A stretch of 6,026 nt of DNA from JANQTF01 sp036835375. GTDB taxonomy: Bacteria; Bacteroidota; Bacteroidia; J057. The DNA lies in the NCBI GenBank assembly GCA_036835375.1, contig DAITMB010000202.1, positions 1-6,026 on the forward strand, in the 5' to 3' direction. The notes beneath the pieces were generated by a model. The model was given only the letters and a program-made list of their open reading frames with translations. It was not told the origin of the DNA and did not search any database. The translations under genes and the position numbers were made by a program. Shown piece after piece: positions 1-4,836 of the stretch; position 1 is the first letter of the stretch; every line of letters starts with the position of its first letter.

Positions 1-2
1 AT

Positions 3-98
3 TTGGCAAAGGTGTACCTCACCACCAGAGAATATGTGAAGGCGCGAGACAACGCTCGCAAGGTCATTGACCATTCCCTAATCCAGCAGAGGAAATGA
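3..98 (+). pseudogene. SusD/TPR-like gene fragment, partial at left edge
   Basis: The frame entering from the window edge reads LAKVYLTTREYVKARDNARK followed by VIDHS, then LIQQRK and a stop (TGA 96-98). The pattern A-x-V-Y-L-x(4)-Y-x-K-A-x(3)-A-x-K-V-I is typical of the TPR-like helical repeats of SusD/RagB proteins, outer-membrane lipoproteins that bind glycans beside a SusC TonB-dependent transporter. In intact SusD proteins this helix pair lies mid-protein and is followed by a long remainder; here the frame stops a few residues later, inside an unrelated T9SS sorting domain in another frame. I read it as a truncated remnant or a chimeric assembly product. A generic TPR protein is also possible, since only about 31 residues are visible. 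Confidence 0.4.
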
Positions 99-313
99 TC
101 CACCTGGAGTATTCTCTCACCGCCAACGCCGAGGTCGCAGTATCGGTGTTTAACTTGGTGGGCCAGCAGGTGCTAGCCGATGAATTGGGCGTGAAAGTCC
201 CTGGGCAGCAAGCTTATTCCTTCGACACCGCTTTGCTCCCACCAGGCATGTACATGCTCCAAGTCACGACCAACGGTCAGCAGGCTGGAAGCAAGCGATT
301 CATCAAAAGATGA
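71..313 (+). pseudogene. T9SS type A C-terminal sorting domain without gene body
   Basis: After a TGA at 68-70 this frame opens with PFPNPAEEM and continues through a beta-rich segment (IHLEYSL, VAVSVFNLVGQQV) to LPPGMYMLQV and the terminal KRFIKR. This is the standard layout of the roughly 75-80-residue type A sorting domain: a PNPA-type entry, a beta-sandwich, then G-x-Y-x-L-x-V and a basic end. The domain directs secreted proteins through the type IX system of Bacteroidota and is normally the tail of a much longer enzyme or adhesin. Here the cargo is absent: the frame is closed three bases before the domain, and the sequence upstream encodes a SusD-like piece in another frame. The first ATG (95) falls inside the domain after PNPAEE and is not a convincing start. 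The fragment is probably not expressed as a useful protein. Confidence 0.7.
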
Positions 314-342
314 TCTTCTTCGAACGATAGATGTACCGGAAG

Positions 343-368
343 CCAGGCTGAAACTTCTTTCAGCCTGG
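343..368 (+). terminator. Hairpin after the T9SS fragment
   Basis: A perfect 11-bp inverted repeat, CCAGGCTGAAA (343-353) and TTTCAGCCTGG (358-368), has a CTTC loop. It lies 29 bases after the T9SS-domain stop and 37 bases before the xylanase start, so it fits transcription termination of the upstream unit. No clear T-run follows, so it may be a weak intrinsic terminator or an mRNA 3'-end stabilising stem. Confidence 0.6.
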
Positions 369-405
369 TCTCGGGTAATAACCGAAATGACTTACCACTT
401 TCCCA

Positions 406-2538
406 ATGAAAAAATCAATTCTCTTCACGCTCTTGATTGGCACTTGCTTTTTTCTCAGCAAGGCTCAGGACGCCTATCACAGCAGCTTACTTTCATTTTT
501 GCAGACCGACTACAACCTTCCTGCAGGCAGTTGGCTTTTTTACGATACGGAAGCAGCCATCAACAGCAACAAGGTCACTTTTGGCAACACCACTACGACC
601 GAAACGGTGACTGACGAGCCATTTAGCATCAAATCCAAGATCAATCTGTCACAAGCTCCTGCCAATGTCTTTTCGTCGCAATGGTACATCCAGAACAAGC
701 AAGCTGTGCAGCAGGGAGATGTGATCTGGGCGACGTTTTACATCCGTTCGGTAGGGCAAAAAGGCAAAGTGAGTTTCTTTATCGAAAATGCCGTCACCTA
801 CAGCAAAGAAATGTACCTCACCATGTCGGTTGACACAGTGTGGAGAAGGTTCATGATTCCTGTCCAAACCACGGCAGCTTATCCCGTAAATGGACTCACC
901 TTTGGTCTTCATCTGGGCTATCAGGCACAAAACATAGAATTTGGCGGCTTCACTGGGATCAACTATGCCAAAACGGTTGCGCTGAGTGCTTTGCCAAATC
1001 AGATAAACAATCAGTTTTATGACGGATGGGAGCCAGATGCTCCCTGGCGGGCTGAGGCGGCCACACGCATCGAACAGCTCCGCAAGACCGATCTGACCAT
1101 CGTCGCGAATAATACCCTCGGTGCACCGGTGGAAAACGCCTCTTTTCGCGTCAAAATGTTGAAGCATGATTTTCCATTTGGCTCCGCCATCACCGCCAAC
1201 AAGATTGCCGGAAACAACGCACAGAATAACATTTACCAGAACAAAATCCTCAATCTCGATGGAAAAGGGAATGGGTTTAACTCCGTCGTGTTCGAAAATG
1301 ATATGAAATGGCCTGCATGGGAAAGCGGCTGGTTTGTGACCAAATCTGAGCTCGTCAACGCCGTGTCGTGGCTCCACGATCAGGACCTCACGATTCGTGG
1401 CCACACGCTGCTCTGGCCAGGGTTTACCAATATGCCCAACGACATTACCACCAATGCTGGCGACATCAACTATGTCCGCAACAGGGTGCTCAACCACATC
1501 GAAAGCATCACCAACTACCCCGGGATGAAGGGCCAAATCGACGAGTGGGACGTGCTCAACGAGACCGTGACCAACGACGACATTGAAGCCATTTTTCAGG
1601 GAAAACCGGGATATCCTACCGGGCGGGAGTTTTTTGTAGAGGTTTTCGATAAATTGAGAGAAGAAGACTCCACTGTGGGAATGTGGATCAATGACTTTGT
1701 GACGATGAGCCTCGCACAGGAAGCTGGAAACCCGCAGTATGATCGTCTTAAAGCGAATATTCAGGAATTGGTTGCCGCTGGGGTCGATCTGGAAGGTATT
1801 GGATTTCAAGGACACTTGGGCGGATCCCCTAACGGCATCCCATCTGTGCTAGGCACGCTGGATGATTTTTACAATGCTTTTGGGCTCAAATCGAAAATCA
1901 CAGAATTTGACCTTCCTTCCTATGTCGATGAGGAGGTGGCGGCTACCTACCTCACTGACTTTATGACGGCTATTTTTGGCCATCCCAGCTCGGATGGATT
2001 TTACTTTTGGAACTTTTGGGATGGTTCTTCCTGGCTCAATGAGGGCACCAACCTTTTCAGATTAGATTGGTCCATGACGCCATCCGGTGAGGCTTACATC
2101 GACTTGGTGTTCAACCAATGGTGGACAGATGACACGCTCACCACAGATGCCAGCGGGCAGGGGAGCATCAGGGGATTCAAAGGCGACTACGAAGTCTCCT
2201 ATCTTTGTAATGGCGTGTGGGTTCGCGATACCCTCAGTATCACCTCCGCCACGACTATCAATATCGTCTGTGACAACATCAACACAAGCATCAGTCAAGG
2301 AACGATGCGGGAGTTTGAAGTGAATCCCAATCCTACTGATGGCTTCGTTACGCTGCGTCAACCCGATGCACGGGAAGCGAAAGTAGCGCTGCTCGACGTT
2401 AATGGCAGGATGGTTTTCCAGCAAATGATCACTGGTGAGGAAATTACCCTGCGTCTCGATCACATCCCCGCAGGACTGTATTTGCTCCGCATTCAGTCAG
2501 AATTGGGCGTTCAGACAGAAAAGCTCATGGTCAGGTAA
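406..2538 (+). CDS. Secreted GH10 endo-1,4-beta-xylanase with T9SS sorting domain
   Basis: A 710-residue glycoside hydrolase family 10 enzyme, predicted to cleave internal beta-1,4-xylosidic bonds of xylan outside the cell or at the cell surface. Residues 1-20 are a signal peptide (MKKSILFTLLIG..., likely cut after SKA20). About 22-205 is a beta-sandwich resembling the carbohydrate-binding modules found N-terminal in this enzyme type. The catalytic barrel follows HDFPFGSA (254-261) and carries ENDMKW (297-302), RGHTLLW (331-337), WDVLNE with the presumed acid/base E386, Q468-G-H470, TEFD with the presumed nucleophile E500, and FYFWNFWDG (532-540). The 114-residue spacing of the two glutamates suits GH10. 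About 579-625 is a small beta domain (GFKGDYEVSY), and 636-710 is a T9SS type A domain opening with NPNPTDG and ending EKLMVR. The ATG at 406 is chosen because the signal peptide starts there; no Shine-Dalgarno is evident. It appears to be a single-gene transcript between hairpins at 343-368 and 2573-2610. All key catalytic motifs are present and nothing is broken. Confidence 0.96.
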   Translation: MKKSILFTLLIGTCFFLSKAQDAYHSSLLSFLQTDYNLPAGSWLFYDTEAAINSNKVTFGNTTTTETVTDEPFSIKSKINLSQAPANVFSSQWYIQNKQAVQQGDVIWATFYIRSVGQKGKVSFFIENAVTYSKEMYLTMSVDTVWRRFMIPVQTTAAYPVNGLTFGLHLGYQAQNIEFGGFTGINYAKTVALSALPNQINNQFYDGWEPDAPWRAEAATRIEQLRKTDLTIVANNTLGAPVENASFRVKMLKHDFPFGSAITANKIAGNNAQNNIYQNKILNLDGKGNGFNSVVFENDMKWPAWESGWFVTKSELVNAVSWLHDQDLTIRGHTLLWPGFTNMPNDITTNAGDINYVRNRVLNHIESITNYPGMKGQIDEWDVLNETVTNDDIEAIFQGKPGYPTGREFFVEVFDKLREEDSTVGMWINDFVTMSLAQEAGNPQYDRLKANIQELVAAGVDLEGIGFQGHLGGSPNGIPSVLGTLDDFYNAFGLKSKITEFDLPSYVDEEVAATYLTDFMTAIFGHPSSDGFYFWNFWDGSSWLNEGTNLFRLDWSMTPSGEAYIDLVFNQWWTDDTLTTDASGQGSIRGFKGDYEVSYLCNGVWVRDTLSITSATTINIVCDNINTSISQGTMREFEVNPNPTDGFVTLRQPDAREAKVALLDVNGRMVFQQMITGEEITLRLDHIPAGLYLLRIQSELGVQTEKLMVR

Positions 2539-2572
2539 TTGGATTTGATTGGTTGGAATTAGATAAAAAGGG

Positions 2573-2610
2573 AAAGCCTTGGCAGAACCATTCTGCCGAG
2601 GCTTTTTATT
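2573..2610 (+). terminator. Strong intrinsic terminator of the xylanase gene
   Basis: A 15-pair stem has arms AAAGCCTTGGCAGAA (2573-2587) and TTCTGCCGAGGCTTT (2591-2605), a CCA loop and a T-rich tail (TTTATT to 2610). The only non-Watson-Crick pair, 2580 with 2598, is a U-G wobble when read on the plus strand, matching the direction of the xylanase gene, whose stop is 34 bases upstream. The stem could act in both directions, but the tube gene's stop is over 200 bases away on the other side. Confidence 0.9.
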
Positions 2611-2632
2611 TGTTAGGCATAAGGCTTAAACA

Positions 2633-2769
2633 AGGTGTCAGTCGCTGCGACATGTGCTGGTGTTGGATTGTTCCAAATTGGGTGAAAAAAACCGAAGCGC
2701 TTGGCGATTCGCAGCTCGGTAGCCAAAGCGCGACCCCCAAAAACCGCAGGCGCACAGCGACTGCCACCT
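2633..2769 (+). ncRNA. Candidate structured RNA or dispersed structured repeat
   Basis: This non-coding stretch between the xylanase terminator and the tube gene folds by inspection. The closing stem pairs 2633-2647 (AGGTGTCAGTCGCTG) with 2755-2769 (CAGCGACTGCCACCT), with one mismatch in 15 positions. Next inside, 2653-2658 (TGTGCT) pairs with 2749-2754 (GGCGCA) using two wobbles. Two hairpins sit within: TTGGA/TCCAA (2663-2676, TTGT loop) and GCGCTTGGC/GCCAAAGCGC (2697-2731, one bulged base). Both wobbles are G-U only on the plus strand, which favours a plus-strand transcript. I saw no promoter or dedicated terminator. Several frames are open through it on both strands, but none resembles a protein family, and overlapping open frames fit a GC-rich structured element. 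One minus-frame translation seems familiar as a small hypothetical protein in other Bacteroidota; I cannot verify this, but it would suggest a multi-copy element. Confidence 0.35.
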
Positions 2770-2835
2770 ACTTCAGTATTCATTCTTCTGACCTGCCTTT
2801 GCGATGAGGGCAAATGATTTGTCTTAGTTCATCCT

Positions 2836-3282
2836 TTATAAAATCTCAAGGCCCTCGTACGACAAAATGAGCGTTTCCACAGCCATATCGCTGCTGGAAG
2901 CGGTGAGAGAAGTGCCCTGTACAAGCTTAGGAAAGGCGTTGGTCAATGCCCAAACAATTTCAGCATCGCCCATTTCATTCATCAGCATGATTTTCACAGT
3001 ACGATGTAATTTTGCGTTCGCCTTATTCCCTGAACACCATTCGATCAAGCCAGTATCACCTGTAACCGTACCATTCTTTAGGGTAAGTTCACTTGTTTTT
3101 TTCAGACCAGGCATTTTGATATGAGAAAACTCAGGGCTACCGCTATGACGGTTTTCCGTGGCATTCCCATCGGTGTCCAATCCCCATACTTCCTGAAATG
3201 AAGCACTGAGCCCGCCCTCTACTTCAACTTTGAAGTAGAACGTTGGCATTGGCCAACTATGATCATGAATTTCTCCTGCCAT
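2836..3282 (-). CDS. Phage-tail / contractile injection system inner-tube protein (T4 gp19-like)
   Basis: A 148-residue protein of the gp19-like tail-tube family, whose subunits stack as hexamers to form the inner tube of contractile tails and extracellular contractile injection systems (Afp, PVC, MAC types). Family landmarks run in order: an N-terminal PMPTFYFKVEVEG strand (11-23), FQEVWGLDT (29-37), ENRHSGSPEFSHIKMPGLKK (43-62), LTLKNGT (66-72), a single W82 in the middle, MLMNEMGD (99-106), WALTNAFPKLVQG (111-123) and AVETLILSYEGL (134-145). The length is normal for the family. A TTG at 3306 would add eight residues; the ATG at 3282 gives the usual family start. No Shine-Dalgarno is visible. 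It is convergent with the xylanase, and at least 190 bases without a gene precede it before the assembly gap. No sheath, baseplate, spike or AAA+ gene is in view, so it is either an orphan tube paralogue or separated from its cluster by the gap. Confidence 0.9.
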   Translation of the reverse strand: MAGEIHDHSWPMPTFYFKVEVEGGLSASFQEVWGLDTDGNATENRHSGSPEFSHIKMPGLKKTSELTLKNGTVTGDTGLIEWCSGNKANAKLHRTVKIMLMNEMGDAEIVWALTNAFPKLVQGTSLTASSSDMAVETLILSYEGLEIL

Positions 3283-3474
3283 GATATGAATAGATTGCGG
3301 AGTCAACTATTACGTAAGTTAGGATTGTTGCTTCAATTGTTGGAAGGTACACAGGAAGTACAAGGAATCTAAAGAAAGTAGAACAAGATTTGTTTCCATC
3401 TTTGTCTTAAAGGAAGGTTATCAGGAAGCAAAGCAAACTTTTCTCAAATTCACACGGCTGCGTTGTAAAAAAAA
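3283..3474. other. Non-coding stretch upstream of the tube gene
   Basis: This AT-richer stretch has no convincing reading frame. It must contain the 5' untranslated region, and possibly the promoter, of the minus-strand tube gene, but I found no good match to the Bacteroidota TTTG / TAnnTTTG promoter pair. A perfect 8-base palindrome TTACGTAA sits at 3310-3317, just upstream of the start region; with one copy it is only a possible operator. The stretch ends in eight A immediately before the gap, which may reflect low-quality contig-end sequence. Confidence 0.6.
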
Positions 3475-3574
3475 NNNNNNNNNNNNNNNNNNNNNNNNNN
3501 NNNNNNNNNNNNNNNNNNNNNNNNNNNNNNNNNNNNNNNNNNNNNNNNNNNNNNNNNNNNNNNNNNNNNNNNNN
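3475..3574. other. Assembly gap (100 N)
   Basis: Exactly 100 N in a row, the usual placeholder for a scaffold gap of unknown size. The right flank begins inside a repeat cluster and the left flank ends in a homopolymer, both common causes of contig breaks. Gene order and distance across it should not be trusted. Confidence 0.98.
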
Positions 3575-3783
3575 CTATCCGCTTTGTAGGGATTTGCCTG
3601 CGGGAAATGCCTACGGCCCCGAGGTGCTAACCACAGTTAGATTGAAGAGGTCAACCCTCATCAGGGTTTTGAACCCTGATGAGAGGTTTGGAGGTGCTAT
3701 CCACTTTTAGATTGGACGATGACAAACCTCATCAGGGGTTTTGAACCCTGATGAGGGGGTTGGAGTGCTATCCACCGGTTGAT
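3575..3783. repeat. Cluster of tandem palindromic repeats
   Basis: A unit containing GAGGTGCTAWCCAC and, 3 bases later, TTAGATTG begins at 3621 and again at 3691 (period 70); a degenerate third copy, GAGTGCTATCCAC then GGTTGATTTG, begins at 3763 (period 72). The CTATCC at the gap edge (3575-3580) looks like the end of a fourth. Between the unit heads lie near-identical palindromes. At 3657-3683, CTCATCAGGGTT and AACCCTGATGAG pair perfectly over 12 bp with a TTG loop. At 3727-3756, CCTCATCAGGG and CCCTGATGAGG form an 11-bp stem extended by two A-T pairs past a bulged G, with the same loop. The palindromes are conserved while some linkers differ, which suggests REP-like or MITE-like interspersed elements rather than a simple tandem array. 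Confidence 0.8.
3586..3614. repeat. Third palindrome of the cluster, with different sequence
   Basis: GTAGGGATTTGCC (3586-3598) and GGGAAATGCCTAC (3602-3614) pair at 11 of 13 positions around a TGC loop. Size and loop length closely match the CCTCATCAGGG palindromes downstream, and it too sits after a CTATCC unit head, but its sequence is unrelated. It appears to be a second palindrome type placed in the same repeat frame. Confidence 0.6.
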
Positions 3784-3856
3784 TTGTCGATGTGCTTTGT
3801 ATCCGGAAGGATAAGCGTTTCGGCGAAGCTGACAGCGTTTCCTGTCCAGAGAGGAG

Positions 3857-3903
3857 GAGGGATGGGGTTTCGGGCAAGGCTCAGCTTTTTGTCTCCATCC
3901 CTC
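3857..3903. repeat. Inverted repeat in the leader of the DHH-like gene
   Basis: Perfect 9-bp arms GAGGGATGG (3857-3865) and CCATCCCTC (3895-3903) flank a 29-base loop that includes TTTTT at 3886-3890. It lies about 90 bases upstream of the DHH-like gene. It could be a leader structure or a remnant of the neighbouring repeat cluster. The remainder of 3784-3990 shows no gene; TATCTTGA at 3953-3960 is only a poor match to a Bacteroidota -7 element and has no TTTG at the right distance. Confidence 0.4.
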
Positions 3904-3990
3904 GCTTCTCGGAATCTCACTTTTCCTCCTTCTCGCAGTTAAAATATTCTTGTATCTTGAAGGGGTCATCCGATTAACCCTGTTTTCCCG

Positions 3991-4755
3991 ATGTCTTCTC
4001 ATTTCTATTTTTTGCTTGGCGGACAGGATCTGGAAATGACCAGCATCCGTGACTTGCTGGAAGCGCAGGGCATGGAGGAAGGCGCACATTTTGCCAATCG
4101 CGGGCTAGAATGGTCAGCGGCATTGCTGAGTGCCTACCAGGATTTGTTTTCCCTGCCGCATCGGTTTGTCGGAATTGAGTTGCAGTTGGACATCAACCCG
4201 CCGGGGCGGTATTTGCACATCGATCACCACAACGAGTTGTCGCGCCTGCCCGCCTCGATCGAGCAGGTGGCTACTTTGCTGGGTGTGGAGCTGAGCCGGG
4301 AGCAGGTGCTCATTGCCGCCAATGACAAGGGTTATATTCCGGCGATGCTGGCCCTGGACGCAAGCGCAGAGGAGGTGGCGCGCATCCGCAGGCGCGACCG
4401 CGAGGCACAGGGCGTGAGTGAGGCCATGGAGCAGCAAGCCGAGCAGGAAGTGGCCGAACAGATACTGGATCAAGGGATCATGGTGATAAACACCACCCTG
4501 GAGCGTTTTTCTCCGCTCACCGATCGCCTCTATGGACAGGGGCCGCTGCTCATTGCCAACACGGCAGAGCTGACGTATTACGGCCACGGCATCGACAGGC
4601 TGAGGATAGAATTTGCCGAAGACATACAGGCGGGCCGCGCCTACAGCGGCGGGCAGGGCGAATCGGGATTTTTCGGACTGGCAAAAGGAAAGTGGACCAT
4701 AGAAGAGCTAGTGTGTCAAAAGATCCGAATCAAACAAATCGTGGCGAATCGTTAA
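3991..4755 (+). CDS. Uncharacterised DHH-superfamily-like protein
   Basis: A 254-residue cytoplasmic protein with no signal peptide or membrane segment. I do not know an assigned function. The visible pattern fits the DHH phosphoesterase superfamily (NrnA/RecJ-type nucleases, cyclic-dinucleotide phosphodiesterases, family II pyrophosphatases). A strand plus GGQDLEM (10-16; D13, E15) stands where motif I is expected, VGIELQLD (60-67; E63, D67) fits motif II, IDHHNE (77-82) is a clear motif III, and NDKGYIPAM (111-119; D112) fits motif IV. The helix between, SIEQVATLLGVELS (89-102), matches the segment that follows DHH in this superfamily. Near the C-terminus SGGQGESGFFG (219-229) resembles the glycine-rich substrate loop of DHHA1 domains but lacks its usual histidine. 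Residues 126-160 form a charged helical linker. The gene is noticeably more GC-rich than its surroundings. The ATG at 3991 is preceded by no Shine-Dalgarno. The next gene follows on the same strand after 81 bases. Reality as a gene is secure; enzymatic activity is inferred. Confidence 0.85.
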   Translation: MSSHFYFLLGGQDLEMTSIRDLLEAQGMEEGAHFANRGLEWSAALLSAYQDLFSLPHRFVGIELQLDINPPGRYLHIDHHNELSRLPASIEQVATLLGVELSREQVLIAANDKGYIPAMLALDASAEEVARIRRRDREAQGVSEAMEQQAEQEVAEQILDQGIMVINTTLERFSPLTDRLYGQGPLLIANTAELTYYGHGIDRLRIEFAEDIQAGRAYSGGQGESGFFGLAKGKWTIEELVCQKIRIKQIVANR

Positions 4756-4773
4756 TTTTTTTCTTTCCAAACT

Positions 4774-4803
4774 TTTGATTTTTCAGGGAAGTCCTTAATT
4801 TAT
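4774..4803 (+). promoter_or_regulatory. Weak Bacteroidota-type promoter candidate
   Basis: TTTG at 4774-4777 and TAATTTAT at 4796-4803 are 18 bases apart, close to the TTTG / TAnnTTTG arrangement recognised by the main sigma factor of Bacteroidota, though the -7 element lacks its final TG. If used, it would start a transcript about 25-30 bases before the large downstream gene. The AT-rich spacer makes chance matches likely, and the absence of a hairpin terminator after the preceding gene leaves co-transcription equally possible. Confidence 0.2.
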
Positions 4804-4836
4804 CCCGGATCCAACCCCCTGTAATCAAACAGCACC

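Noticed and set aside
95..313. Treating ATG 95 as the start of a genuine 72-residue protein
   Set aside because: Homology to the sorting domain begins upstream at PFPNPAEE (from 71), so this ATG is an internal methionine of a truncated domain.
649..1815. Long minus-strand open frame (388 codons) inside the xylanase
   Set aside because: It lies entirely within an intact GH10 gene with all catalytic motifs; its translation has no family features and is a codon-bias shadow.
2062..2463. Minus-strand open frame over the end of the xylanase
   Set aside because: It is fully contained in the coding sequence of the T9SS tail and small beta domain, and its translation is not protein-family-like.
2553..2813. 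Overlapping small open frames on both strands between the xylanase and the tube gene
   Set aside because: They begin in the terminator or cross the structured element; several frames are open at once and none has domain-like content, so a structured non-coding element explains the region better.
3283..3306. TTG start at 3306 for the tube protein
   Set aside because: It adds eight residues not expected in the family, while the ATG at 3282 gives the usual length and N-terminus.
3621..3783. CRISPR array
   Set aside because: There are only two to three diverged units, the repeated palindrome and the repeated unit head are separated by partly conserved linkers rather than unique spacers, and no cas gene is seen.
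3697..4089. Open frames on both strands across the repeat cluster and leader region
   Set aside because: They run through palindromic repeats and, on the minus strand, into the antisense of the DHH-like gene; the translations are low-complexity and not protein-like.
4114..4587. Minus-strand open frame of 157 codons
   Set aside because: It is antisense to the DHH-like gene, whose GC-rich codons keep the opposite strand free of stops.
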